64,000 bases of DNA from DATBAX01 sp963762965 (GCA_963762965.1 CAVXME010000002.1:186001-250000); one strand, 5' to 3'; numbered from the stretch's first letter, positions 48,545-57,272 are shown. The notes: generated by a model from the letters alone, not told the origin. Program-made: numbers and translations.

Positions 48545-48862
48545 TCAATCCAAGTTGCCTTGTTCCAGCACCACGTTCTCGCGCACGATCAGGCGATGGG
48601 CAGCCATTTCTTTTAGAGTCGGGAGGACGCGGCTCACGTGTTCATCGGTGTCCACGAAGATGATAATTACCGGCAACTTGCCCCCGGCATCGACCAGATG
48701 GCTGGTCTCGACCTGATGCCGTCCCAGAAATCCGGAGACGGCGTGGATGGCCGTCGCGGCATAGACATTTTCCCGCCGCAGATAGTTCAGAATCTCCATG
48801 TGCAGCGGACGTTTTTGCCACTTGTCCGATTCGTTGAGGTAGATGGTGACCTGTACTGCCAT
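48545..48862 (-). CDS. DUF190 family protein
   Basis: 105 residues from ATG 48862. The family pattern is clear: VTIYLNESDKWQKRPLHMEILNYLRRENVYAATAIHAVSGFLG, then LPVIIIFVDTDEHVSRVLPTL. The fold is PII/ferredoxin-like and small. DUF190 genes commonly accompany crcB, as here, 13 bp downstream of crcB under the same fluoride riboswitch. It may modulate the channel or sense a ligand; no activity is established to my knowledge. Confidence 0.9.
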   Translation of the reverse strand: MAVQVTIYLNESDKWQKRPLHMEILNYLRRENVYAATAIHAVSGFLGRHQVETSHLVDAGGKLPVIIIFVDTDEHVSRVLPTLKEMAAHRLIVRENVVLEQGNLD

Positions 48863-48875
48863 GGCAGTTGGCATT

Positions 48876-49262
48876 TTATATCACCCTCGCCAGCGCCATG
48901 CCGGCCAAAGCTCCGCCCAGGCACAGAAGATTGTTGCTGAGGATGTTGCCGGCCATGAGCAGCCATTGTCCGCGCTCGAAGTAGCCCATGGTTTCGAAGG
49001 CGTAGCTGGAGAAAGTGGTAAACGATCCGCAGAAGCCGACGACTACCAGGAGACGCCAGCGGGCGTCGGCGAGGACGCGTTCCGTGGTCCAGATCACAAA
49101 GAAGCCCACGATGATGCTGCCCACTATGTTGATGAACAGCGTGCCATAAGGAAAAACGGGGCCGAATTCCTTGACTGCGAAACGGCTGATGAGATAACGG
49201 GCGTTGGCGCCGACGATCGCGCCCAGGGATATGACGAGCAACTCGTTGAGCAGAGCGTTCAC
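48876..49262 (-). CDS. crcB: Fluoride channel CrcB/Fluc
   Basis: 128 residues from GTG 49262, with GGGAG 9 bp upstream in the riboswitch platform. Four TM helices are visible. Family motifs include GAIVGANARYLISR near the start, FPYGTLFINIVGSIIVGF and GFCGSFTTFSSYAFET, which holds the conserved Phe and Thr residues lining the pore. It forms a dual-topology dimer that lets fluoride leak out of the cell. Regulation by fluoride is shown by the crcB-motif riboswitch directly upstream. Confidence 0.96.
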   Translation of the reverse strand: MNALLNELLVISLGAIVGANARYLISRFAVKEFGPVFPYGTLFINIVGSIIVGFFVIWTTERVLADARWRLLVVVGFCGSFTTFSSYAFETMGYFERGQWLLMAGNILSNNLLCLGGALAGMALARVI

Positions 49263-49285
49263 GATGGAGTTCTCCCTACAAAGTT

Positions 49286-49352
49286 TGTAGGAGTTATCAG
49301 CCGAATCCGTTCACAACTGAACCAGGCGGTTATGGCGAACTCCATCGCCTAG
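49286..49352 (-). ncRNA. Fluoride riboswitch (crcB motif)
   Basis: On the minus strand, upstream of crcB, GGCGATGGAGTTCGCC (49334-49349) is followed by ATAACCGCC, a variable stem loop, and CTGATAACTCCTAC (49287-49300). These are the conserved 5' hairpin and 3' pseudoknot segment of the crcB RNA motif. Downstream, CCTACAAACTTTGTAGG and a second AACTCC near the start codon can compete for the GGAG sequences, fitting translational control of the GTG start. Confidence 0.92.
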
Positions 49353-49362
49353 TTCTTTTTAC

Positions 49363-49390
49363 CACAGAGGGCACAGAGGAGCACAGAGGG
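49363..49390. repeat. Three tandem CACAGAGG units
   Basis: CACAGAGG occurs three times with a 9-10-bp period, immediately upstream of the fluoride riboswitch and within the 163-bp gap to ispA. It is a degenerate short tandem repeat of a type often seen between genes in environmental genomes. It may overlap the crcB promoter. Confidence 0.5.
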
Positions 49391-49425
49391 TTTTGTGCAC
49401 TCGCGCAATCCGAGGTAACAAACTA

Positions 49426-50307
49426 TTACTTTTTCCGTTCTACTAGGAACCTTGCCAAGGATTTTAGCGTCTCTGCTCGCGAGCCGAATCCTTCGAGCGA
49501 TGCGAAAGCGGATTCTACTAGCGCGTCCGCTTTTTCCAGTGACCCGTCAATTCCGAATAGTGCTGGATAAGTTGCCTTCTCGGCCGCTGTGTCTTTGCCT
49601 GCGGTTTTGCCGAGTTGTTCGGAGGTTTGAGTAACGTCGAGCACGTCGTCTACGATCTGGAATGCCAGGCCGATTGATTGTCCAAACGCTCTTAGTTTCT
49701 CGACATCGTCATGGCTGCCACCAGCATAGATCCCACCGCTTACGACGCTGGCGGTTATCAACGCGGCAGTCTTTGCGCGATGAATGTACTCGAGCATTTT
49801 GATGTCCGGCTTGGTGCGCTCTGCTTCGAGGTCGACGACTTGGCCGCCGATCATGCCGTCCACGGTGCCGGTGCCGCGGGCGATCTCTTCGATGATGCGG
49901 ACCCTGGCTTCTGCTGGGCAGCGCAGACGTGCCATGACTTCATATGCTTGGGTTTGCAGGGCGTCTCCGGCCAGAATTGCGATGGCTTCGCCGAAAACCT
50001 TGTGGCATGTGGGACGGCCGCGGCGCAGATCGTCATTGTCGAGCGCGGGCAGGTCGTCGTGGATGAGGGAATAGGTGTGCAGCATTTCCAGCGCCGCGCC
50101 CAAGTCCTCAATTCCTGTGGGAAGGGAAGTGGCGATCATGCGGCCCGCTTCCATGCAAAGAATGGGGCGGATGCGCTTGCCTCCGGCAAACACGCTGTGC
50201 CGCATGGCCTGGTGGATGGAAGCAGGCTGCTGCGTCGCGGGCGGCAGCAGACGCTCCAAGGCGGCATCGGTGAGGATTCGTCCTTGCTCCAGAGTGTCCT
50301 TGAGCAT
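49426..50307 (-). CDS. ispA: Polyprenyl diphosphate synthase (farnesyl/geranylgeranyl type)
   Basis: 293 residues. The first Asp-rich motif is DDLPALDNDDLRRGRPTCHK (about 84-103) in the bacterial DDxxxxD form, the second is IVDDVLDVT (about 217-225); GGKRIRPIL near residue 43 and GQVVDLEAE near 155 are also diagnostic. It condenses IPP with allylic diphosphates to a C15-C20 product; chain length cannot be read reliably. xseB lies upstream on the same strand, an arrangement (xseB-ispA) common in bacteria, but a large structured repeat separates them here. Confidence 0.93.
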   Translation of the reverse strand: MLKDTLEQGRILTDAALERLLPPATQQPASIHQAMRHSVFAGGKRIRPILCMEAGRMIATSLPTGIEDLGAALEMLHTYSLIHDDLPALDNDDLRRGRPTCHKVFGEAIAILAGDALQTQAYEVMARLRCPAEARVRIIEEIARGTGTVDGMIGGQVVDLEAERTKPDIKMLEYIHRAKTAALITASVVSGGIYAGGSHDDVEKLRAFGQSIGLAFQIVDDVLDVTQTSEQLGKTAGKDTAAEKATYPALFGIDGSLEKADALVESAFASLEGFGSRAETLKSLARFLVERKK

Positions 50308-50332
50308 GACGGTGAGTATAACAAGTGCGCCG

Positions 50333-50477
50333 TGTCATCCTGAGCGGAGTGACTGTTTCGCAAAGCGAAGCAGTCACGGAGTCGAAGGACCCCTATAGCT
50401 GAGAGTCTGCCGGGTATAGGGGTGCTTCGACTCCCTCGTCGTTCACTTCGTGAACGACTCACTCGCTCAGCATGACA
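50333..50477. repeat. Structured repeat element, family B copy 2 (three hairpins in an outer stem)
   Basis: Outer stem TGTCATCCTGAGCG (50333-50346) / CGCTCAGCATGACA (50464-50477), one mismatch, encloses three hairpins: 50349-50377 (GTGACTG...CAGTCAC), 50380-50432 (18-bp arms around AGTCGAAGGACCCCTATA, one mismatch) and 50438-50458 (GTCGTTCAC-TTC-GTGAACGAC). The middle hairpin and the ends match the element at 35684-35790; the flanking hairpins are different sequences that are still perfectly or nearly self-complementary. Confidence 0.8.
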
Positions 50478-50488
50478 AGGGTTTGAGG

Positions 50489-50728
50489 TTACTTACGCGA
50501 AGGCATTGTTTCGGAGAGAGGCTCGAACGCTTCGGCTTGTAGCTTGCCATTCTGCTTCAGCAGAATTTCTACTTTGCCTTCGGCTTCTTCCAGTTCTTTG
50601 CGGCAGGTGGCGGAGAGTTTCATGCCTTCTTCAAAAAGCGTCAGAGACTTTTCCAAGGGCACGTCGCCCTTTTCCAGTTCCTGCACGATTTTCTCCAGAC
50701 GCTGGAGGCATTCTTCAAACTTTGGCAC
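50489..50728 (-). CDS. xseB: Exodeoxyribonuclease VII small subunit
   Basis: 79 residues, normal size. The whole protein is the two-helix XseB domain: FEECLQRLEKIVQELEKGDVPLEKSLTLFEEGMKL, then CRKELEEAEGKVEILL. It associates with XseA to degrade single-stranded DNA. No xseA is in the window. It lies 55 bp downstream of the homocysteine methyltransferase/MTHFR gene and 181 bp upstream of ispA on the same strand. Confidence 0.95.
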   Translation of the reverse strand: MPKFEECLQRLEKIVQELEKGDVPLEKSLTLFEEGMKLSATCRKELEEAEGKVEILLKQNGKLQAEAFEPLSETMPSRK

Positions 50729-50783
50729 GGGAAACTCCTCTGCGTATTCTAATCCAGTTTCTTGAGGTTTGACTGCCTAGGAT

Positions 50784-52646
50784 CTATACCGCCGCCGTCG
50801 GCTTCGAAGTTCCCAGCGCTTCCAGCACATCCACCGCTGAGGTGTACCGGCCCTGCGGCGCGCTGATCTGCGCACCTTGCACCATGTGGCGGACGGCGAT
50901 CAGCATTTCACGCGCGATCGCGATCCCTTCTTCTCTTGCAGCCTCCGGACTTGGAGCTTTGGTCATGCGCTCCAGAATGGAATCGGGCACCGAAACCCGA
51001 AGCTCGTTCTTCATGAACTCGGCGTTGCGGGCGCTGACCAAGGGCCAAATGCCCGCAACCACAGGAATGCGGAATTGCTCGATGCGGCGCAGGAAAGTCT
51101 CCAGTAGCGAAAGATCAAATACCGGCTGGGTGACGGCATATTCCGCTCCGGCTTCTACCTTGTATTCGAAACGACGGATTTCTTCATCCAGGTCGGATAT
51201 GCCAGGGTTGGCGCCGACGCCGATGGCAAAAGCTGTGCCGGCCCCAATCGGATTGCCGCCGATATCCTGACCGCGATTGAGATTGTGAACAATATTTACC
51301 AGGCCGATCGCGTCCACGTCGAACACAGCAGTGGCGTCGGGATAGTTGCCCATCTTCGGAGGATCTCCGGTGATGCAGATCAGATTGTGAATGCCGGTTG
51401 CCGCCGCACCGAGCAAGTCGGATTGAATGCCGAGCACGTTGCGATCACGGCAGGTGTAGTGCAGGATGGCCTCGATGCCAACTTCCTGCTGCATCAGCAG
51501 AGAAAGCGCCTGGTTGCTCATCCGTGCCGAGGCCCGGGGACTGTCTGGGATATTGATACCATCCACGCCAACTGACTTCAGGAAACGCGCGCCTTCGATT
51601 TCCTTTTTGATGTCAGTGCCCTTGGGAGGAACGATTTCCACCATGGTCAGAAATTCGCCGGCGACGAGTTTCGCGCCCAGCCGGGAACGCTTTTCCAGAG
51701 GAACCGCCGGAGCGGTGGTGGGAGCGGTTTCGCCCTTCACGTGGACGGAGGCAGTCTTGGATCGGGCCTCGCCTACACGTAAAGCCGACTTCATCACGCG
51801 GATGTGGTCGGGAGTTGTCCCACAGCATCCGCCGATCAGCTGTGCGCCGGCGGCAACGAACTTACGGGCATAGCTCGCCATGTATTCTGGCGAGCAAAGA
51901 TAAATGTTGCGTCCCTCGACCGAGCGCGGCATACCTGCATTAGGTTGAGCCGCGAGAGGCAGAGAAGTGACAGCGCGCATGCGCTCGATCGCGTCCAGCA
52001 TGGCCACGGGACCAATGCTGCAATTGCATCCAATGACATCCGCTCCCCATTCTTCCAGACGTGGCGTGAAGGTCTCAGGCGTGGAACCGTCGAGGCAATT
52101 GCTGTCTTCGTCGATCGTCACCAGTGCGACGACCGGGATATTGGGATTGACGTCTCGCGCCGCCAGAATTGCCTGATGAAGTTCTTCGAGATAGCCAAAG
52201 GTCTCCATGATCAGCAGATCCACGCCGCCTTCTACCAGGGCTGTGATCTGGTCGCGAAATGCGGCCCGAGTTTCCTCAAGGGAGGTCTTTCCAAGGGGTT
52301 CAATGCGAATGCCGATAGGGCCAACCGAACCGGCCACCCACACATCGAAACTCTTGGCGGCTTCCCGGGCCAAGCGGGCCCCAGCAAAGTTGATTTCATG
52401 TACTTTATCCGCCAGACTGTGGCGTCCCAGACGGAAGGAGTTGCCGCCAAAGGTGTTGGTTTCAATGATTTCCGCGCCCGCCTGCAAGTATTCATGGTGG
52501 ATGCCACGAATCAAGTCGGGTTGGGAAATATTGAGTTCGTCATAGCAGCGATTGATGAAAATCCCCTTGCTGTACAGCAGCGTTCCCATGGCGCCATCAC
52601 ACAGGATGGGGGATTTTTTCAGGCGGGCTAAGAAATCAGATGCCAT
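50784..52646 (-). CDS. Bifunctional homocysteine S-methyltransferase / methylenetetrahydrofolate reductase
   Basis: 620 residues from ATG 52646. The N-terminal half is a Zn-dependent homocysteine methyltransferase domain: ILCDGAMGTLLYSKG, ETNTFGGNSFRL, the zinc Cys in VIGCNCSIGP (about 205) and GGCCGTTPDHI (about 270-280). The C-terminal half (about 335-610) is a MetF-like FAD-binding MTHFR: LVAGEFLTMVEIVPPKGTD, ITGDPPKMGNYPDA and EAGAEYAVTQPVFD. One chain could thus make 5-methyl-THF and use a methyl donor to form methionine. The methyl donor of the N-terminal domain (methyl-THF, SMM or betaine) is not defined by motifs. Confidence 0.9.
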   Translation of the reverse strand: MASDFLARLKKSPILCDGAMGTLLYSKGIFINRCYDELNISQPDLIRGIHHEYLQAGAEIIETNTFGGNSFRLGRHSLADKVHEINFAGARLAREAAKSFDVWVAGSVGPIGIRIEPLGKTSLEETRAAFRDQITALVEGGVDLLIMETFGYLEELHQAILAARDVNPNIPVVALVTIDEDSNCLDGSTPETFTPRLEEWGADVIGCNCSIGPVAMLDAIERMRAVTSLPLAAQPNAGMPRSVEGRNIYLCSPEYMASYARKFVAAGAQLIGGCCGTTPDHIRVMKSALRVGEARSKTASVHVKGETAPTTAPAVPLEKRSRLGAKLVAGEFLTMVEIVPPKGTDIKKEIEGARFLKSVGVDGINIPDSPRASARMSNQALSLLMQQEVGIEAILHYTCRDRNVLGIQSDLLGAAATGIHNLICITGDPPKMGNYPDATAVFDVDAIGLVNIVHNLNRGQDIGGNPIGAGTAFAIGVGANPGISDLDEEIRRFEYKVEAGAEYAVTQPVFDLSLLETFLRRIEQFRIPVVAGIWPLVSARNAEFMKNELRVSVPDSILERMTKAPSPEAAREEGIAIAREMLIAVRHMVQGAQISAPQGRYTSAVDVLEALGTSKPTAAV

Positions 52647-52733
52647 CCTATTGAGAATACAAGATGACTGTGGGTTTTGCACGATTTACGCCGGGTTCGG
52701 CGGGAGCAATAAAATCCTTGCGTGTAGCTCTGT

Positions 52734-52739
52734 TATAAT
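52734..52739 (+). promoter_or_regulatory. Extended -10 element upstream of propeller-like lipoprotein gene
   Basis: TG-T-TATAAT: a perfect TATAAT preceded by the extended -10 TG, 32 bp before the ATG at 52771. No good -35 is visible, as expected for an extended -10 promoter. Confidence 0.5.
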
Positions 52740-52770
52740 CCGCTCCTTTGCATCTAAATTGCTATCCTTC

Positions 52771-54114
52771 ATGCTCTTCGGAGTCCCAAGTTTGAAAAGA
52801 GTCTTAGGCGGTATGGCTGTCCTCATTCTTGCCAGTGTGTTTTTTGTCTCCTGCGGCAGTTCCAGTTCCAAGACCGACCGTAGCGGCTTCGGGTTCAGGG
52901 CTTTTGTGTCCAACCCCTTACATCCGTCGGTTGGCGGAAATTTTCCGGTCTTGAGCATCGTGGATGCGGCGAAAGACTCTTACACCGGCTTTTCCGTGGA
53001 TTTGTCGGGTACGAGCACGTATCCGGGGCTGATGGCGCTGACACCGAACTTGAGAAACACTCTGGTTTACAGTAGTACCGGCAACACCATCGCGGTCGTT
53101 GAAAACGCCGACGAAGCAGTCGCCCAAACTACCAACGGGCCGTTCCCGCCCATTCCCCTGCTCGGACCCACCGAAAGCATGTCGATTTGGATCGACAACG
53201 CGACCGCCTATGTCGCCGTTCCCAGCGCTCCCGTGACCGGACATCCGCCAGGGGCGGTGGAAGTGCTGGCGTTCCTTACGGACACGACTATGCCGGAAGC
53301 AGTGATTCCCATTGCCACTGCACATTATTTGGTGCAAAGCCACAATGGCAACCGCATTTTGGTGTTTAGCGATAACCCGCAGAATCCCCAGGATTCCCCG
53401 CCTGAATGTTCAACGGCGAATTGCATCACCATGATTTCTCCCGGTCTGATCAGCTCGGAGCCGCGCACGGCCATCTCCAGTTCTACTTTTGATCATCCAG
53501 TCTGGGGGGTTTTCAGCAGCGACGATTCAACGGCATACATCTTTAATTGCGGTCCCGAGTGTGGCGGCACAACCGCCAGCATTTCCGTCCTCGATTTCAC
53601 CCAGAGCCCACCGGCGGTTACCTCGAATATTCCCGTTCCGGCTGCGACTTACGGCCTGTTGAGCGGCACGACTCTTTATGTGGTGGGAACCCCGTCCATG
53701 CCTACTGTTCCCTGTCCCTCGGGAGTGATCGACGCGACCTGCGGCCAGCTGACCATGATTGACACCGGATCGCTTACTGCATCAGCCCCGATCACGATTA
53801 CTGAGGGATACCATGACCGCATGGCGATGGCCGCAAACGGCCAGCTTTTCATCGGTGCCAGCGGGACCAGAAGCTCTTGCAGCAGCTGCCTGACCATTTT
53901 CAATACGACGACTTCCAGCGTCGTCTTCCCAACCGATAACGGTGATGTAACCGGGATCGAGCCAATTACGGACCGCAATGTGGTTTACGTTTGCCAAGCC
54001 GGGCGTTTGCGGATCTACGACACGACGACCGACGCCCTCCAGACCCAGCAGGTGGATATTGTTGGGCAGGCAATTGACGTGAAGCTGGTTGACCCCCCGG
54101 GCAATTTCAACTGA
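52771..54114 (+). CDS. Lipoprotein with beta-propeller-like repeats
   Basis: 447 residues from ATG 52771; a TTG at 52792 with GGAG 8 bp upstream would give MKRVLGGMAVLILASVFFVSC and is about equally likely. The lipobox is FVSC, followed by GSSSS. The mature protein is rich in Ser, Thr, Pro and Gly with propeller-like blades (LRNTLVYSSTGNTIAVVENAD, DSTAYIFNCGPECGGTTASISVLDF, GTTLYVVGTPS). It has six to eight Cys in pairs (CSTANC, CGPECG, CSSC), suggesting disulfides. It ends 7 bp from the convergent acylase gene. Function unknown. Confidence 0.75.
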   Translation: MLFGVPSLKRVLGGMAVLILASVFFVSCGSSSSKTDRSGFGFRAFVSNPLHPSVGGNFPVLSIVDAAKDSYTGFSVDLSGTSTYPGLMALTPNLRNTLVYSSTGNTIAVVENADEAVAQTTNGPFPPIPLLGPTESMSIWIDNATAYVAVPSAPVTGHPPGAVEVLAFLTDTTMPEAVIPIATAHYLVQSHNGNRILVFSDNPQNPQDSPPECSTANCITMISPGLISSEPRTAISSSTFDHPVWGVFSSDDSTAYIFNCGPECGGTTASISVLDFTQSPPAVTSNIPVPAATYGLLSGTTLYVVGTPSMPTVPCPSGVIDATCGQLTMIDTGSLTASAPITITEGYHDRMAMAANGQLFIGASGTRSSCSSCLTIFNTTTSSVVFPTDNGDVTGIEPITDRNVVYVCQAGRLRIYDTTTDALQTQQVDIVGQAIDVKLVDPPGNFN

Positions 54115-54121
54115 ACCGCGC

Positions 54122-56608
54122 CTATTTCGCCGGTTCCAGCTTCAGTTCATGGGCTCGGTTCTTCTCGAGCGCCTGCGGAGAGAACGGCCACGGGAACGTA
54201 TATCCCTCATACCACGCGCCCCACTGGTCCATGTAATACGGGCTGAGAAAGTTCCCCGCCTCGCCGGTCACCAGGTTCAGGGTGGATTGATCGAGATTGG
54301 AAAGATCCACGGTGATTCTCTCCGATGGGCCTACATATTTCGTCGATGCTTTCACGGTGTAGCCGCTGCCGGACTGTTCTCGCAGTCCGGGACCGGTCCA
54401 GCGCTGCAACATTGGAATCTGACCCAAGACCGGGTTCTGAATTTCCACTGGATTCTGCTGACCCCATTTCCACGAGTTCAAATCCTTGGGTGAATTCGGG
54501 TCGCTGACGACCGCTTCGACCGCAGCTGTCAGCAGCTCCTGGTAATTCGGGTAGGTTTCCGGCAGCCAGCGCTGGGGCTGGTGTTCCAGCACATTTTCCA
54601 GCCATGTGGACTGCATGGACCAGCTATAGCTCTTCCAACTAATGGTGTCCTGTTCGTACTGAGGATGGTTTGGGGCCGCGCCCAGCTTGGGTTCTAGCAG
54701 GAGGCTGGTCAATTCTTGCCGGGCCCGAACGGACAGAGTGGGTGCAGCCGCATCGGCACTCATTCGGCCGTCCCATTGACGCATGATTTCCGCTGCCGCC
54801 TTGGCGCGGGCCGAGGGATTTTTCGCGTGGTCCACGGCATAAACAAATCGCTCGGCAAAAAACCGGTCAGGTTCGGAAAAAATGTCGGTCTGCAACGCAA
54901 GCATGTCGGCCGGCGCGAATTTTTTGCCCGAACTCAATACGCGATAAATACGGTCGGTGCGCCACGGCGCTTCCCACTCGGTGCTGATGGAATAGGAATA
55001 TCCATCGGGCGTAATGCGGCCGTTGGCGCTGGCCAGGATTCCTGACGGCGGATTGAAAATGCTGGGCATCTTTTCAAACGGAATATAGCCGGTCCACTCA
55101 TGGGAGTTGTCGCTGCCATTCTCGGGTAGGCTGCCGTCGCCCGAGGCGCGGATGGGGATCTTTCCCGTGGCCTGATATCCAATGTTTCCATCCACATCGG
55201 CATAGACGACATTCTGTCCCGGCGCGTCGAACTGGGAAAACGCGTGGCGGAACTCTTGCCAGTTTTGGGCGGAATCCACATCAAAGAAGGGATTGCGAAT
55301 GCCGTCATACAGAGTCCAGCGCAGCGCGATCTTGCGGGTTTCTCCCGGGGACAATTCGGAAACAATGGGACCGTGCCGGGTGAGGGTGACGTCCACGGTC
55401 ACGTCCGGCTTGCCTTTGATGTGGATCACCTCGCGGCGATGGTCCGGCTGCTTCCAGCCATCCGGAGTCAAATATTGTCCGTCGGCGTTGAAGGTTTCGA
55501 TGTAAGCGTCTTCCACAGTTGGCCCGACATTGGTAAATCCCCAGGCCAGCCGCTGATTGTGACCAACGACAACATAGGGCATCCCGGGCAGGGTGACGCC
55601 GGCCACATCAAAATTCCCGCAGCGTAGATGAGCTTCGTACCACAGGTTGGGCATTTGATGGCCGAGATGCATGTCATTCGAAAGCAGCGGCTTTCCGGAA
55701 ACCGTGTGCGCTCCAGAGATTACCCAGTTATTCGAGCCCAGCCGTGGCTGGAATTCTTCGGGCGGTAATCCGGACGATTGCGAAAATGTTCGCGAGCCGG
55801 GGACACCGGTTTGATCGGCCACGGAGTTGTCGGGCCCGGAATCATCATCGTCGTCATCATCTGCATCTTTGCCGGGGGTTTGTTCGAGGCTGGGATGAGA
55901 CGCCGTAGGAGGATGATCGTGCCACGACGAGTTCACATAAAGATCGGCGGTAAGCTCGGGGCCAAGCCTGGCCAGAATTTTCTCCCGGACGAGCGCGTTC
56001 TCGGGGCTGATGCTGAGATCTTCAACCATCTGGGCGGCGACCAGCATGGAATCTTCCGGCGTCCACAGCTGCGGGGAGTAATGCAGAAGGCGAAATTCCA
56101 GGGGCAGCCGGGTGCGATGGGACTCAATATAAGCGTTCACTCCTCGCGCGTAGTTTTGGAAACGGGCGCGGTCTTCGGCTGAAATTAAATCGATGGTTTT
56201 GCGGGCCGCCTCTCGCAATCCCAGAATTCGCTGCTGGCGGTCATGTTCGAGCTGGCCTTCCCCGACGATTTCGGAAAGGTCTCCGGCGGCAAAGCGGCGC
56301 ATGCCATCCATTTGGAACAGCCGGTCCTGCGCGGTCACATACCCCTGTGCGAAAAAAAGATCGGGGAAATTTGCGGCTTCGATGGTGGGCGCCCCGTGGG
56401 CATCACGCGTTACCCTGACCGGCGCCGACAATCCTTGCACTTGCAGAGTGCCATCCAGTTGAGGCAGGGCCGAGCGCGCCACGGAGTAAAGCCAAGCCAC
56501 CGCTCCCAGTAAGGCGAGCAATAACAGCGATCCCAGAACAAGGCCAATGACACGTCCGATCGGTCGGCGGGAACGCGAAGAAGAAATCGGAGTGCTGGCG
56601 GTGACCAT
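54122..56608 (-). CDS. Penicillin acylase family (Ntn hydrolase), membrane-anchored
   Basis: 828 residues. One N-terminal TM helix (VIGLVLGSLLLLALLGAVAWLY, about 20-41) anchors it; the alpha chain (ARDAHGAPTIEA-type TRDAHGAPTIEAAN, FAQGYVTAQDRLFQMD) ends near residue 288 and the beta chain starts at the nucleophile Ser in RLGSNNWVISG. LLSNDMHLGHQMPNLWY and TNVGPTVEDAYIE follow as expected. A run of seven Asp lies in the spacer peptide before the cleavage site. The family hydrolyses beta-lactam side chains, acyl-homoserine lactones and similar amides; the substrate is not inferable. It converges on the lipoprotein gene. Confidence 0.9.
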   Translation of the reverse strand: MVTASTPISSSRSRRPIGRVIGLVLGSLLLLALLGAVAWLYSVARSALPQLDGTLQVQGLSAPVRVTRDAHGAPTIEAANFPDLFFAQGYVTAQDRLFQMDGMRRFAAGDLSEIVGEGQLEHDRQQRILGLREAARKTIDLISAEDRARFQNYARGVNAYIESHRTRLPLEFRLLHYSPQLWTPEDSMLVAAQMVEDLSISPENALVREKILARLGPELTADLYVNSSWHDHPPTASHPSLEQTPGKDADDDDDDDSGPDNSVADQTGVPGSRTFSQSSGLPPEEFQPRLGSNNWVISGAHTVSGKPLLSNDMHLGHQMPNLWYEAHLRCGNFDVAGVTLPGMPYVVVGHNQRLAWGFTNVGPTVEDAYIETFNADGQYLTPDGWKQPDHRREVIHIKGKPDVTVDVTLTRHGPIVSELSPGETRKIALRWTLYDGIRNPFFDVDSAQNWQEFRHAFSQFDAPGQNVVYADVDGNIGYQATGKIPIRASGDGSLPENGSDNSHEWTGYIPFEKMPSIFNPPSGILASANGRITPDGYSYSISTEWEAPWRTDRIYRVLSSGKKFAPADMLALQTDIFSEPDRFFAERFVYAVDHAKNPSARAKAAAEIMRQWDGRMSADAAAPTLSVRARQELTSLLLEPKLGAAPNHPQYEQDTISWKSYSWSMQSTWLENVLEHQPQRWLPETYPNYQELLTAAVEAVVSDPNSPKDLNSWKWGQQNPVEIQNPVLGQIPMLQRWTGPGLREQSGSGYTVKASTKYVGPSERITVDLSNLDQSTLNLVTGEAGNFLSPYYMDQWGAWYEGYTFPWPFSPQALEKNRAHELKLEPAK

Positions 56609-56748
56609 GCGGCCTCTCGATTCTAGGGCGTGAGCCAGCGGAACACAAATAGCAGAGCAGCAAGCCGGTTGGCGGGTTCAACAAAGGCCAGTATGATTCA
56701 AAGGAACGGCGGCGACCATCACGCTGCGGCGGGGATCCACTGTAACGT

Positions 56749-57249
56749 ATGCTGCAAAAGCGCATTGACGATCAGCCCAGCATCTCGCGCGAGATGGTCC
56801 GCGAGGCGGAAGACATTCTGCACCGTCATTTGAAAAAGGTGGGCCTGAAACAGACCGCCCAGCGCAATACCATCCTGCGCACATTCCTGGAGACCAGGGA
56901 ACACCTCTCCACCAACGAACTGCATCGCCTGGTGCAGAAGAAAGATGCGAAGATCGGATTCACCACGGTGTATCGCACGCTGAAGTTGCTGGCCGAATGC
57001 GGACTGGCCAGCGAAGTGGCTTTCCACGATGGCATCGCCCGTTACGAACATCAATACAACCGCCGCAGCCACCATCACATGGTTTGTACGGAGTGTGGCA
57101 GTTCGGTGGAGTTCTTTTCTCCCGAGGTGGATGGCCTGGAACTAGAAATCGGACGCAAACATCACTACACGACCACCCGCCATACTTTCCAGATCTACGG
57201 AGTTTGTGAGGACTGCCGCAAGAAGGACCATTCGCAGCGCCTGGTCTAA
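56749..57249 (+). CDS. Fur-family metal-dependent transcriptional regulator
   Basis: 166 residues. The N-terminal winged helix has LKQTAQRNTILRTFLETREHLSTNELHRLVQKKDAKIGFTTVYRTLKLL-type content (shown here only in outline), with the recognition helix at GFTTVYRTLKLL. The metal sites are in YEHQYNRRSHHHMVC, CTEC (about 104-107) and the second zinc CxxC CEDC near the C-terminus. Whether it senses iron, peroxide or zinc cannot be told; the structural CxxC pair is complete. It stands between the divergent acylase gene and convergent small membrane protein genes; the fetAB-like exporter lies 3.4 kb away. Confidence 0.92.
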   Translation: MLQKRIDDQPSISREMVREAEDILHRHLKKVGLKQTAQRNTILRTFLETREHLSTNELHRLVQKKDAKIGFTTVYRTLKLLAECGLASEVAFHDGIARYEHQYNRRSHHHMVCTECGSSVEFFSPEVDGLELEIGRKHHYTTTRHTFQIYGVCEDCRKKDHSQRLV

Positions 57250-57272
57250 GATCATGGGCGCCGTGAACTTAT

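Noticed and set aside
49363..49390. CACAGAGG triplets as a CRISPR-like array
   Set aside because: Only three 8-bp units with 1-2-bp spacing and no unique spacers; it is a short tandem repeat.
51804..52631. 275-codon plus-strand frame inside the methyltransferase/MTHFR gene
   Set aside because: It is a shadow of the homocysteine methyltransferase coding region.
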